A DNA stretch of 64,000 nt from Sepiola atlantica (GCA_963556195.1 OY744519.1:38477301-38541300); one strand, 5' to 3'. Counted from the stretch's first letter, positions 48,128-61,884 are shown. Notes: generated from the sequence alone by a model not told the origin. Numbers and translations are program-made.

Positions 48128-48168
48128 TATGTAAACGTATTTCTGGCTCACAGCCGTCATCAGCATAG
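48128..48168 (-). ncRNA. Hammerhead ribozyme, unit 1 of dimer
   Basis: Minus strand: stem I 2.4-2.1 UAUG precedes core CUGAUGA (48163-48157). Stem II is GGCU-GUG-AGCC with a C-A pair at its base, then GAA and A15.1 (48143-48140). Stem III is AUA-CG-UUU with one U-U mismatch, A17 at 48132, then 1.1-1.4 CAUA pairing with UAUG. NUH is UUA, allowed. Cleavage would be between 48132 and 48131. Confidence 0.65.
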
Positions 48169-48467
48169 CTATAAAACCTTTTATATTGATATCTATAGGC
48201 CAGCGTCCCACCATCGGACTACGAACGGCTGCCTTGAAATATGTATGATTTTTATCACCTAAATATTGAATGTATTTTATGCAATTTTTCTTATTGGTTA
48301 TTCCATAGTTAGTTGGTCTTTTTTGTTGCATCCTACTATTTCTATTGTTTCACTTCCTAAGTGATTAAGATTCGGGAAAGAACATTATAAGTCACCCTTA
48401 ACTTTATAAGTCGAAATCGTCGTTAATAATTTATGTTTTATTAATTTTATACGTACATAAAAGGAAT

Positions 48468-48508
48468 CCATGCACACGTGTTTCTGGCTCACATCAATCA
48501 TCAGCATT
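48468..48508 (-). ncRNA. Hammerhead ribozyme, unit 2 of dimer, cleavage residue mutated
   Basis: Same layout: core CUGAUGA (48504-48498), a weak stem II, GAA and A15.1 (48484-48481). Stem III is ACA-CG-UGU, fully paired, with C-G where unit 1 has U-U. Stem I AUG pairs with CAU. Position 17 (48473) is G, which hammerheads do not tolerate, so this copy should not self-cleave. Confidence 0.55.
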
Positions 48509-48570
48509 GCCAACTTAGACAACGATCGAACTTTCGATATTGATGTGTACAGTCCAGCGTATCTCTCTCT

Positions 48571-49670
48571 ATCTCTATTTGTCCGTGTCTTTTTTATATC
48601 AATTTAAGTGCAATCTTGTAATGCACATCAACTACATATTATTACACTAAAATCGTGTATTTCCTTAGAATATTTATGAATGATTAAAAACTACTGCTCT
48701 ATAATAAGTAAAACTTAGATTTTCCGAGGGTGATTAGCCATCTTTATAAAACAGTAACATAATAAAAGTCACTCAGCGTGTCTTGGTCCTCACGCTTATC
48801 ACTTATCCGTAATAATGTTATTTGAGACTATTTAACCGGACTAACAGGTAATTAATCGTATTTGATGTATGACTTAAATGATGTATATTCCATGATACGA
48901 TGAACGATGTCTGGTGTGTACTCTGTTGCCCAATTATTAATTGATTACAAATATATAAGCCGATAGAAAGATAGATCACCTGAAACTCTATTGAAAGTTA
49001 ATTATCAGATATGGTTGTGCCCATCGTTGTAAGATAAATACGGATGAGTAGATGTTTTATAACGATGCGATAAATCGATGGTACAAACTATCAAGTTAAA
49101 CAAGTTATATCAATTATAGAAACAGTTTTGTAATTGTTCGTGTTTAATAGCGTTTCTGACGAATTTCCAAAGTAAAATGACTTTCAATTAATGTAATAGC
49201 AAAAATCATTTCAATGCATTATACATAACAGTAACATATTCCAGTAATCTTCCATATCCGGAGTTGCTAAGGTGTCTAATACGTAAGATATTCAGTAAAT
49301 TATGTGCATACATATTATAATAAAAATGAAACAACTAAATATTATTTATTTCTGGGCAGGCTCCTTTTATGTTGGGAAAACTGATGCCTACACAATTTAC
49401 AACATACCAACATACAAACGGGTTCGAACTATAAAACACTAGGTATTTTAACCGATGCCATTAATCGCTTGACTATCAAGTAAGCTGTACGATTGAGACG
49501 TATAAATGATGTGTCGATACAGACTCATAATTAAGGTAATTACATCTGAAGTGTTAAACTAAGAACATGAAACTATAGTGCTACTGCGATGGCGATATAC
49601 ATATGTTGTTCCGATGAAAATGGCTTCCCTTTATCAAGGAAGCTTCAAATAATAATTACAAATTATGTAT
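48571..49670. other. AT-rich spacer, no gene seen
   Basis: No supported gene or repeat. Confidence 0.5.
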
Positions 49671-49677
49671 TTATATA

Positions 49678-49716
49678 TAAACAGGTATGTTTCGTGTGTT
49701 GAAGACTCATCAGTGT
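49678..49716 (-). ncRNA. Hammerhead-like ribozyme, stem I weak
   Basis: Minus strand: core CUGAUGA (49713-49707). Stem II GUCU...ACAC (canonical G10.1-C11.1, one C-C mismatch), loop UCAAC, then CGAAAC with GAAA at 49693-49690. Stem III is ACA-UACC-UGU and NUH is GUU with U17 at 49680. Stem I has only the 2.1-1.1 A-U pair and scattered pairs, possibly eroded by the TA-rich flank. Confidence 0.5.
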
Positions 49717-49719
49717 TGA

Positions 49720-50084
49720 TTTAAATAACTGGCCTACCTGGGTTCACACTATCTACTCTCGGTCTTGTAACCCAACGTCGCTAAACTTTTGACCAGCGAT
49801 GTTTATCAATGTTCATGTTATGTAAAGATGAATTAATGAAGAAATCAAATCTCTTAAGTTGATTAACATACCCTCTTTACTGACATACATCGTTTCTGCC
49901 TTCCTAAAACATATACATACATATTCTTGATATACATAATATGTTAAATTATACTAAAGTATCGTCAGTGTGTTTCATGTACTTAAACGGGTCACATGTC
50001 CGGCTGGAAAAGCTACAATACAAATCAATATTTATTTATTTTTAATTTATTATACTTTATATGTATTTTTACGAATCTGCAGCG
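49720..50084. other. Spacer, no gene seen
   Basis: Nothing recognised. Confidence 0.45.
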
Positions 50085-50128
50085 TATTTATATATATATA
50101 TATATATATCCACACACACATACCCATA

Positions 50129-50221
<93 letters not shown>
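50085..50221. repeat. Compound (TA)n-(CA)n-(TA)n array
   Basis: TA, then CA (about 50111-50160), then TA up to the first base of the mariner terminal repeat. Confidence 0.95.
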
Positions 50222-50226
<5 letters not shown>

Positions 50227-51453
50227 GTTGGAAAGAAGGTAATGTTGTTTTTGTCCAACACATTTATTTCATCTGAAACATTCACATTAGGGCATTTTTA
50301 ATCTTTACAATAATTCCCCTCATTTTCTATGACTTCTGTCCAACAATCAACTAGCTTCTTGATGCCTTCTTCAAAGAATGTATTTAATTTTTGAGAGAAA
50401 AATGATTTTAGGTAATTTTTGAGTTGGTCGTCATTTTCATGAATGTTATTGTTTCAGTCGGATAAAGCTAATTCAGGTGAACAAGGCGGATGAGGCAAAC
50501 CTTCCCAGTTAAAACGTTTCACCTTTTCCCAAGTTAGTTTTTCTGTGTGAGCTTTCGCGTTATCATGCTGAAACACTGCACCCTTCCTATTGAGTAATGC
50601 TGGTCGTTTTTTTTTAATAGAGCAATTCTTAGATCATCCAGTTGCGAACAATATTTTACTGCTGTGATTGTTGGATTAGGTTCTCGTCCTCTCAAGTACA
50701 ACCATAAATAGAGCATAACCTTCTTTGGGTGTAGTTCTTGTTTAGGAACTGTCTGTGGGCTTAGGTTTCGGTCAAACCATTGTCTTTTGCATTGGGTATT
50801 CTGCTAAATAACACATTTCTTATATCCAGTCGCAATGTTCTTGCTAGAATTGTTCTCGATAATTTCTGGAAAGCAAAGATGTGCAAACAGTCAATCTTTG
50901 ATGTCCTTTAGCGTACGTCAAATTGTGAGGAACCCAGGGTCCAAGTTTTGTAAACATTTCCTAACTGGTGAAGGCATAAACTGATGGTGGTCTGGGTTGT
51001 ATTGAATTGTTGAGCAAATTCTCTGCGGGTTAACTTGAGATTGCCCTCTACAGCGTCTTTAATGGCGTCTTCATCAATTGTTTTTGGCCTTCCAGAACGT
51101 CGCCGATAATACAGGTTAAAGTCTCCAGAAGAAAATTTTACAAACCACCGTTGTCATGTTCGATCATTCAAAACATGTGTCCTATAGACAGTTTCAATAT
51201 TCCAAGTAGCTTCTGCAGCTGAGTTTCCTTTTTTGAATTCATAGAGCATGCAATATCTCAGTTGCTCCTCACTAATATCATTTGTTGACGGCTGAGACCG
51301 TTAAGCTAAATATTTTCAACTAATTACTATATTTGAAATGAAAAGTTAGATATTAAGACACCAACTCATCAAATAATCTTGAACTGTGTACAACCTAGGA
51401 GCCTTCAAAGTTATGAAGTAAAACATACGACATTTCTTTCTTTCCAACCTGAT
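50222..51453 (-). mobile_element. Mariner-type DNA transposon, near full length, inactive
   Basis: The outer ends form a terminal inverted repeat of about 24 bp: left ATCAGGTTGGAAAGAAGGTA, right (reverse complement) ATCAGGTTGGAAAGAAAGAA. The element is 1,232 bp, close to the usual 1.3 kb. It sits between (TA)n arrays; mariner targets TA, so the duplicated target site cannot be separated from the flank. One transposase gene on the minus strand is broken. Known: mariner moves by cut and paste with a DD34D transposase. Confidence 0.9.
50298..51295 (-). pseudogene. Mariner DD34D transposase (SETMAR-like), broken
   Basis: N-terminal part: EEQLRYCMLYEFKKGNSAAE, YRRRSGRPKTIDEDAIKDAV, then LTRREFAQQFNTTQTTIS with the second HTH and LCLHQLGNVYK. 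Catalytic part: first motif TGYKKCV, where relatives have TGDEKW, so the first Asp is Tyr (codon at 50822-50824). Then LHPKKVMLYLWL, second motif VFQHDNAKAHTEK, third motif GLPHPPCSPELALSD followed by a stop. Exactly 34 residues lie between the second and third Asp, as in DD34D mariners. End: EGIKKLVDCWTEVIENEGNY. Several other stops and shifts. Inactive. Confidence 0.9.
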
Positions 51454-51650
51454 TATATATATATATATATAATTGAAACGGTTTTTTTTTAACCAGCGAA
51501 GTGCATGAGCTTGCTTTCTAAATAAACATGCTATTTAAATAAATAATATGTGTATTTATTAGAAACAGCCTCTGCATTTTACTGGTTTAATAGAACCCCC
51601 GTTTCTATTACAAAAATCAAATGCATTCTATACAGTAAAACTATTTACTA

Positions 51651-51651
<1 letters not shown>

Positions 51652-51681
<30 letters not shown>

Positions 51682-51762
51682 AAAATATATATACATATAT
51701 ATATATATAAATATATATATACATATATATACATATACATACATATATACATATATACATAT

Positions 51763-51800
<38 letters not shown>
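51652..51800. repeat. Compound TA-rich array
   Basis: TA array with AAATA, ACATA and CACACA interruptions. A short pure TA run at 51454-51471 abuts the mariner right end. Confidence 0.95.
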
Positions 51801-51801
<1 letters not shown>

Positions 51802-52475
51802 GTCGCCGGGTTTAACTTCAAGGCGAGAAGTTAAAGACATTGGATCACAAGACCCGTTCGTAGCTTTCCCAATGATTTTAATATATACGGATAGGTATTC
51901 AAAATACGAAACAGGCCTGTTGAAAAATAAATGAGTAATATTTAATTATCATTGTATGCACTTTGATGTATACAAAACCATTATATTGTATTGGCAGTAA
52001 AGCTAAAGTTATTTCTGATTTGTTGAACGCTTTAAATAGAAGTACCGGTGTGTAAATATATATTGATTAGTCTCCAACACTTCTGGATCGAACCACAAAT
52101 AATTAAACACTAATAGAATATTATCTTTTTAAAACCTAGCACCTGAAGGTCCCTAAACACATAGTGTTACGTTTGCTTTGAAGTTAAACTTGAAATAACG
52201 GAATTCAATAATAGAGAAACACTTCTTAATGAAAGCATTAAACTTGGATTAATTGTCGGCATATTAAGTCACATATTTATAGCAACCTACATATAACATC
52301 TTGAATATATAGTATTATTGCCTAAACAAGTTAATGTTAACTATAAACTTTAGTCTGATCTATTAACTTCTACCTTACATGATTGCATTGGCTCCTTCCT
52401 CCTCCATTATGGAACCTCTTCATCCTACGTATTTTATTCCATGATCTTTGGTATTAGTGTTAATTTATGTGTTTA

Positions 52476-52478
<3 letters not shown>
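51801..52478. other. AT-rich spacer, no gene seen
   Basis: Nothing recognised. Confidence 0.5.
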
Positions 52479-52523
<45 letters not shown>

Positions 52524-52541
52524 GGTGTGTGTGTGTGTGTG
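52479..52541. repeat. Compound (TA)n-(TG)n array
   Basis: TA units followed by GTGTG units. Confidence 0.95.
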
Positions 52542-52633
52542 TTCTATTATACTGACATGCCGCTTGACAGTTGTTTCCGTAGTCTACCTATCTTATATGT
52601 GCGTTGGTGTAGCTTATTTTCTTATTCCTGAAT

Positions 52634-52750
52634 TATTATTATTACTAATAGTATTATTATTATTGCTATTACTATTATTATTACTATTATTGTAATCATC
52701 ATTATATTCATAATTATTGTTATTATTATTGTTATCATTTTATTATCATA

Positions 52751-52782
<32 letters not shown>

Positions 52783-52793
52783 AATTATTATTC
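52634..52793. repeat. (ATT)n trinucleotide repeat
   Basis: Imperfect ATT/ATTG/ATC array ending in a purer ATT run (52752-52780). It is read as poly-Leu on the plus strand. Confidence 0.95.
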
Positions 52794-53540
52794 GACTTTT
52801 ACGTATTGCCCGATTTAATTTGTTTCATTTCCATAAGTTATTAAGTCACATAAGCCTAAAATATAATTGTAATAACAGTTTTTTGTTAAATTGCGTAAGC
52901 CCGTACAAAAGTTATTAGACTGTGCCTAGCGTGTGTGTTTGTATTCAATTATGATATATACCCCTTTTTTCTGCACTATAATACATCCTACTACTCTCAC
53001 ACACCCTCTAAATTATAACATCCGGTTCCCTAATTCTCAACCTGTAATCTCGCTACCCAAATAAATGATAAATAAGGTGACGTTTATCTAACATTGAAAT
53101 AGGTTTACGTGTTGGCTTAAAAAGAAAAAGTGAAATACAGGTTAGTTTAAAATATTATTTCAATCTGATCATGACCTTTTTAGATTTTTAATGTCTGTTT
53201 ATTCTATTTTCTTTTTTTCTCACTCTGACGAATTAGATCGTACCTGTTCAGAGCTAATGATTAACACATCCACATAAATGTTTAGCATTTTACATCTATT
53301 AATAATAAAAATATTAAAATATATGCATATATTTTTCCTTTCATTTTATTCAGTCAAAATTCTCAGAAATCAAGTAACCCCTTCTTGGGGGTAACACTTG
53401 ATATCTATATTAAATACATAAATATTTGAATATTCCATTAAAGTTTCTATTTACCTGGCAACTGTTGAGTTAGTAAATAAGTTAAGAACATTAATGTTCC
53501 TCACTAAATTAACCAGTAAACGATGGTATAGTATGCATTT
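52794..53540. other. AT-rich spacer, no gene seen
   Basis: Nothing recognised. Confidence 0.5.
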
Positions 53541-53544
53541 ATTG

Positions 53545-54125
53545 TTGTCTATTGGTTATACCGGATTGCAGGACAGGGATTCAGCTTGTCTATATATTAT
53601 AAATTTGAAAGTATAAGCCTTTATCAATACAAGATTAATAATTTTTATTTATTGTTTTTACTTTAATCGTTATTTATTTCGAAATAAAATTCATCATCAG
53701 AGTTGACCAGTATTGAGTCATTTTTTTTTTCATCAAGAAACACAAAAACAAAAGTAAAAACACTTTTTTTGTTGTTTCTTTGATAAATGTCCTTGGTGTT
53801 ATGTATCCACGCCGATGACGTTGGCGGTTATGAATTGCAATTCTGGTTGTAGAACGAAGAAATCATTGGCATGCTAGAGTTAAATAAAATGTGTCGTTCA
53901 TTTGAAGCATTGCTGGGGCAGTATTATAAAATTGAAAATATAAGCCTTTATCAATGCAATATTACCCATTTTTTTTACTTGAATCTTATTAATTTCGAAA
54001 TACAATTCATCATCAGAGTTGACCAGTATTGGTTTTTTTTTTCCATCAAGATAAATGTCCTTGGTGTGATGTATCCACGCCGATGACGTTGGCGGTTATG
54101 AATTCAAATTCTGGTTGTAGAACGA
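53545..54125 (-). repeat. Tandem dimer with degenerate hammerhead cores
   Basis: Units at about 53600-53865 and 53925-54130 share ATAAGCCTTTATCAATnCAA, AATTTCGAAATA, AATTCATCATCAGAGTTGAC, ATAAATGTCCTTGGTGTnAT and ATCCACGCCGATGACGTTGG. Offset falls from 327 to 268 bp because unit 1 has an extra A/T-rich insert. On the minus strand both hold CUGAUGA-U-GAAUU...UAUUUC-GAAA (53695 and 54010 regions), a hammerhead core with an A/U stem II; stem III and the NUH site are not clear. Confidence 0.75.
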
Positions 54126-55629
54126 AGAAAGTATTTAAGGCTTAAGCATAAGTTTCTGAAGAGGGAATTAAAATTCAGGGAATCTCACTTCATTTGTATT
54201 TAATAATTGTTGATCAAATTCAATCCGAATTGATTTATTTGAATTTTAAAATCGGAAAAAGTTCCCATATAACGTTCCGTAAAAACTCTCTCAAAGGCAT
54301 ACATTTGGGGAATATTGATAAATGATGTCTAATACTTATTGGTAAACTTTCAAAATATCGTACTCATAAGAATTTTAACAGAAGGGCATATTAGCTGTTT
54401 TACCTCTTTTATATGAAACAAAAGTTAATGATATATCGCCCACATTACACCTTAAAGCTAGCAAATATTTTACTGAATACATAATGTTATGTGTCTTTCT
54501 TTAGGACTGGATCCAGAATTAATATAAACATATAAACATAGCTAACTTAATAAAAATGGAGATAATAACCCATTGTCAATCCCGTTTTTTGGCCAAACTA
54601 TTACTATTCAAAAATCATTTTGAAAATGAAATTATTCATTATACTCCGGTTAAGATAAACTATTTTTATCAGAGATTATTTTTATTTTGCCAATCAGGTT
54701 TATTAGTATTTACAACTATATGATCAGAAAAATCTTATAAGTATATACATTCAAAAACATTAGCTTGCTAAGAAAATCGATGATGTAGGGGTTTGTGATT
54801 GAACTTATTTTAAGTGTAAACATTCAGTAATTTGCCGCGTCTAAACTAAATTCTATGAAAATTCATTCTTGAAAATCTTGCAGTAAAAAAACACAGAGAA
54901 ATATTCCCCCCAACTTACAAGAGAAACGAAGTGGACACAATACGCGTCCCTGAAGCAGCAGCAACAAACTAAATTATCTGTGTTGTAATGTAAAAGTGAA
55001 TGTAAAAATAGTTTCTTTTCAGGCTAGGAAACACTTTTGTGTCATATAGAGTTTATTTCTGACGCTGAAACAATACTAACTATCTTTATTAAATGTCGGG
55101 TGGTTTGAAAGATGTATTCTTTTCACAATCGCTATATATTTTATAAAAAATAAACAATGGACATGGACATATATGCTGTGATTTATCAACAGGATGGAGA
55201 AACACTGTATTGCTATACAATTTCACTCAAATACTTTTAATAGCGGCTTCACTGAAGACAAGCTTATCCGTTCGGCTGCACACCCCCTACCCTATTACCT
55301 TGGGAGTATTTTCTGTTAAGATATCTAAAAGAATCGGTCTATTTCAATAATCACTGAGCTAAAGTATAATATTCTAACAGATATTAAGATAATTGTTCAT
55401 GACATGTTACACATGGTCAGTAAAACTCTAATGCGCGAGTAGACACATTGATTCAGCACACATTATAAACTATTGTGCTTTTATTTTTCCAATGGTCGTA
55501 TCCGGGGAAAATCTAATGCCCCACACCACTTACATGGCTCTAAGTAATGTTTATAATTAAGTGTAAAGTTTTAATTTTCAATAATAAATGCTATTATATT
55601 CAAAATAGTTACGAAAATATTGTACTATA

Positions 55630-55630
<1 letters not shown>
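54126..55630. other. AT-rich spacer, no gene seen
   Basis: 1.5 kb without a supported gene or named repeat. Confidence 0.5.

Positions 55631-55671
<41 letters not shown>
55631..55671. repeat. (CT)n microsatellite
   Basis: About 20 CT units running straight into the following TA mega-array. Confidence 0.95.
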
Positions 55672-55716
<45 letters not shown>

Positions 55717-55731
55717 TATACATATATATAA

Positions 55732-55776
<45 letters not shown>

Positions 55777-55789
55777 CATATATATATAC

Positions 55790-55826
<37 letters not shown>

Positions 55827-55857
55827 TATACATATATATATAAATATATATATATAC

Positions 55858-55888
<31 letters not shown>

Positions 55889-56152
55889 CATATATATATA
55901 CACATATATATACATATATATATATACATATATATGTATGTATATATATATACACATGTATATATATACATATATATATATACATATATATATATGAATG
56001 CATATATATATAGAGAGAGATACATATGTATATATATATATTCATAAATATATACATATATACATGTTTATATACATATATTTACATATATATATATATG
56101 TACATATACATATATATACATATATATATATTTATATATATATATATATACA
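55672..56152. repeat. 480-bp compound TA mega-array
   Basis: TA units interrupted throughout by ACATA, AAATA and GTA variants and one GAGAGAGA patch (56012-56020). Read as Tyr-Ile-rich frames on both strands up to 159 codons; none is a gene. Confidence 0.95.
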
Positions 56153-56229
56153 TATTCAAACATTGTTCAAAATAACAGAATTCATCTGCTTAATTATACC
56201 TTTTATATTTTGTCAACACTTATGATGGT

Positions 56230-56520
56230 CCTTCTTGTATCAACCTCAATACAATTAATAAATGGTCCATATGTTGCGCAGGTTTGACGAACGTTTTCGA
56301 TTCTTCATCAAATCATCCTCAGGTGTCAAGAGCAAATGACTAAAAAAAGCTGGAGAAAGAAGAGAATTTTACAAAAGACAGCGGAGAAACGAACAGAAAA
56401 CTTTTCGCATTGTTCCAGGAAGTCGCTGACGACCTAAATTCGGCAACCTTGCATGTCATCACAGAACAATATCGCATCACGTTAAGCATCTAACACTGAC
56501 ACCACTTATTTCATATGCGA
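56230..56520 (-). mobile_element. Penelope-type terminal-repeat fragment
   Basis: On the minus strand this segment carries a hammerhead (56323-56287) followed by CAACATATGGACCATTTATT. The block at 29.7 kb has AAAATATGGCTATTTATTAT after its own hammerhead. Shared order of ribozyme, ATATGG and TTTATTA suggests the same element class. No coding fragment is recognised in the rest. Confidence 0.45.
56286..56326 (-). ncRNA. Hammerhead ribozyme, Penelope type with minimal stem III
   Basis: Minus strand: core CUGAGGA (56322-56316), one extra U, stem II GAUU-UGAUGAAG-AAUC, GAA and A15.1 (56298-56295), stem III AA-CG-UU, C17 at 56289, then 1.1-1.2 GU pairing with 2.1-2.2 AC. Stem II differs in sequence from the 29.75-kb copy (GACCGA/UCGGUC) yet pairs in both, while the GAAAACGUUC part is identical. 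Confidence 0.65.
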
Positions 56521-56820
56521 TCTCATATACTTTAGGTTGCCGTGCCTTTATGTGAGTAGCTTCAAGAATTTTTATTTTTTAAAATTGGTGGCGGAATGTA
56601 TAATGTTAGTGTTATTAACTAGAATGTGTCTAAAATCAGAAGGAGGGCAGTTAAAGATCGAAGACGTTCATCAAAACATGTGAAACCTATAGAGCATTTA
56701 GTATTTTCTTTATTTTTATACAGAAAGACCATTTGAAAATAAGGTATCATTTAACAGACGAACTCTGTTATTTTTCACAACGTTTGCATAAATGAGAAAA
56801 TTGTGCCTAAATACACACAA

Positions 56821-56822
<2 letters not shown>
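56521..56822. other. Spacer, no gene seen
   Basis: Nothing recognised. Confidence 0.45.
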
Positions 56823-59080
<2,258 letters not shown>

Positions 59081-59148
<68 letters not shown>

Positions 59149-59150
59149 AT
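59081..59150. repeat. Compound (TA)n-(TG)n array
   Basis: About 29 TA units followed by GTGTGTGTG. Confidence 0.95.
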
Positions 59151-61181
59151 AGTTTTATTTCATATGTTTTTAAATAATTCATGGGCACATTTCGTAGCGC
59201 CAGTTCTGATATTCTATCTAAAGTATTTTAATTTCACTGCTGCATTATTATTTTAAGAGAAGGGTTTATAATTGTATTTGTCTAAAGATCAACATAAATG
59301 TACGATTTTTATAAGTGTATAAAAAGTCATGTTTATAAAGGTTTACATTAAAAATAACATGCACATAATGTTCGTAGATGGATCACTTTATTATATTAAT
59401 ACATTGAAAATATTTTTATTTGCGGTTCAAAATTGGAAATTTACAACAATATATCTTCAATTCGAAAAAAAAGTCATGCTTTTCATGACATAGTTTATTG
59501 AAGCGGGGAAATGAAGCGGTAGTCTTCACTCGGGTATTATTAAGGAGTTGTTCGTCTTCTACTCTAGTAACTATTTCAAACTTAGTATAGTCTCTTCCAA
59601 TATTTTCACAAACAGTTAGAGAGAGGCTGATTTTTTTCTTACCTTTCACTAGCGTTCCAGTGAAATTTTTGATCTATTATACCAATAAATTATACGCGTT
59701 GCTACCGAATGTTTAAATTTGTATTATTTATACTAGTCCGACTATTATTCCCAAGTATGTTGTTGTTTTTGCAGCATTTAACCCGGTGTTTTTATTCGTC
59801 CGTTTCCAGATACATCGTTGTAGGTTCGAAAGGAAGTAATAACAACATGATAACCCTTTTATAATACTGAACCCTACTATTACTATTACTCAATGGCTGA
59901 AGAAGGAACACTAATAGCTTCTGTATGATAAATAAAAAAGTTAAGTTTGAATTTCTGTACGCGTTAACTTGCTCGACATAAACATTCCCAATTTGTCGGT
60001 TAGGTGGGAAATTTTAGCAAAATTCTGTATGATGAAGGTTGTGTGTATATCGGCTGAAACTTTGTGGAAATACGAAACGAATAAGATGAGAATAATAATT
60101 CAACTAATTCAATTTATAAAAAATATACACGGTTTATTGCGTTTTCATTTACAATGGCATCCATTGTTACTGGATACCTAAGTTACTTGACGAAATCTGT
60201 TGATCTTTTGTACCATTAATTTATCACAGTCTTGAGATGAATAACAATTCCGCAATAAATATGGACCTACAAATGCATCCATACCTCCTGATTGCATTTT
60301 ATAGCGTCTGAAGAGATTCCCGTTCGAATAAGTTTACCGATCTGTAATAATTAATAAATGTAGATAAGAGTTTGATTCAGATCTCCTTCACTGTATCTTG
60401 AAAGTAGAATAAATCTAAGAAATCCCGATGAGAAACGTGATAAATGCCGCCATGTTTCAGCTGAATGGGTTTAAATAGAATGTGTATAAGAGAATACATA
60501 AACGTATAGTTAAATTACAGTAAGGCAAGACATATGAAGATGATGTCTCAAGAGGATTGTCAACCTTCCTTGAAATAAAACAAGTTTCGAGTTCTCATGA
60601 AGTATTGATTACAAATATAAGGATGGAATATAGAATAATCGGTTGTAAGGGGCAGTCCAAACACAATAAAAGTAAATGAATATTTTGCCTTCAAATGTAA
60701 TATAAATTACATATATATTAATTTATTTATTTATTAATTAAACAAGTTCAAATGTATTTATGAAATAAACTAAGTAACACGTTTTATAATTATTTATTAT
60801 ATAAACATGTTATACGATTAGCGAAATTAGTTTTCCGCGCCATAGCCCTTCGTTGGAGCCGAGAAATAATAATGAAACTTAATTCGTACAATGATATAAA
60901 ATAAACAAAACCGGAAATCAGAAACAAAAACTAACTCATATACAAGAAAAACAATCACCTTCGCTAATGAAATCGTTAAATCGTTATAATATTTTACCAA
61001 AGATAATTTAGCAGTGTTTGTCATAGTAGAAGAGGAGGGTCGATGAACGCTGAAAATGTCGCATTTGCTGGATAGTTTCTTCTTTTTCTTTTTTCGGTTG
61101 CCCTGACTTTATTAATTTAATAGATTAAAATTAATTAAACCATTGTCAATATGCACATTTATACACTAAACACAGGCACAT

Positions 61182-61182
<1 letters not shown>
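59151..61182. other. AT-rich spacer, no gene seen
   Basis: 2 kb without supported gene or named repeat. Open frames are short and domain-free. Confidence 0.5.

Positions 61183-61259
<77 letters not shown>
61183..61259. repeat. (TA)n microsatellite
   Basis: About 38 TA units. Confidence 0.95.
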
Positions 61260-61260
<1 letters not shown>

Positions 61261-61880
61261 TCACACAAACAAATACATGCATATATACATATATTTATTC
61301 ATTTGTGATTGTAAATGTTACATTGTGTTTTGTGTAAGACAGCTTGACATACGATCTCGATTAAAATAAGTTGTAAATCATGTTTTTCTAATGAATCAGA
61401 TTGCATACATAACAAACACAGATTTACTGAGAGTAATTTACAGAAAATCAACCCCTGTTGAATACGTTGTATATACATTAACACGATTCAAATTACGAAG
61501 AACATTATAGTTAGATGTCTGTAATACAGATACAATTAATACATGTAAGCATATAAGTGATATACAACTATATATTACGATTTAACATGATTGTAAGGAT
61601 GGATTTTATCTTTATATATTAACATGTATTGTTGTAGTAAAATAATTCCGAACATAGACTAATGATAACATATACTCAGTACATTCATACACAAAATCAC
61701 AGTCGATTGTAATAATAAAACATGTTCAGTTATTTAATATAATAAACACCATTGAAAAAACTATAGTAACATATTTTCTCTATACTGGTATCGTAAACTA
61801 TTGTATACATTAAGACGCTGTTTAGTTTCGACAGCCAATAAATACTCCCTGAAAAATGAGCTTATAATAAAGGAAAGGTT
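61260..61880. other. AT-rich spacer, no gene seen
   Basis: Nothing recognised. Confidence 0.5.
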
Positions 61881-61884
61881 GCGC

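Larger units (their letters stand above)
47876..48570 (-). mobile_element. Tandem dimer with a hammerhead in each unit, retrozyme-like
   Basis: Unit 1 (about 47876-48235) and unit 2 (about 48236-48570) share TGTAnGATnTTTATCACCT, TTTTTnTTATTGGTTATT, TAATTTTATACGTnCATAAA, ATTTCTGGCTCACA and TCATCAGCAT. Unit 1 alone has the (TA)n array 48044-48100. Each unit carries a minus-strand hammerhead; the predicted cleavage positions are 341 bp apart. Known: animal retrozymes are 170-400-bp tandem units with type I hammerheads, thought to use Penelope-type machinery. No long open frame, so non-autonomous. The name is an inference from structure. Confidence 0.65.

Noticed and set aside
49418..49440. GGTTCGAAC resembling a pol III B box
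   Set aside because: No A box at the right distance upstream and no tRNA-like fold.
55578..56057. 159-codon Tyr-Ile-rich frame and many similar frames elsewhere
   Set aside because: They are (TA)n with CA/AA variants read in frame; both strands and several frames are open at once.
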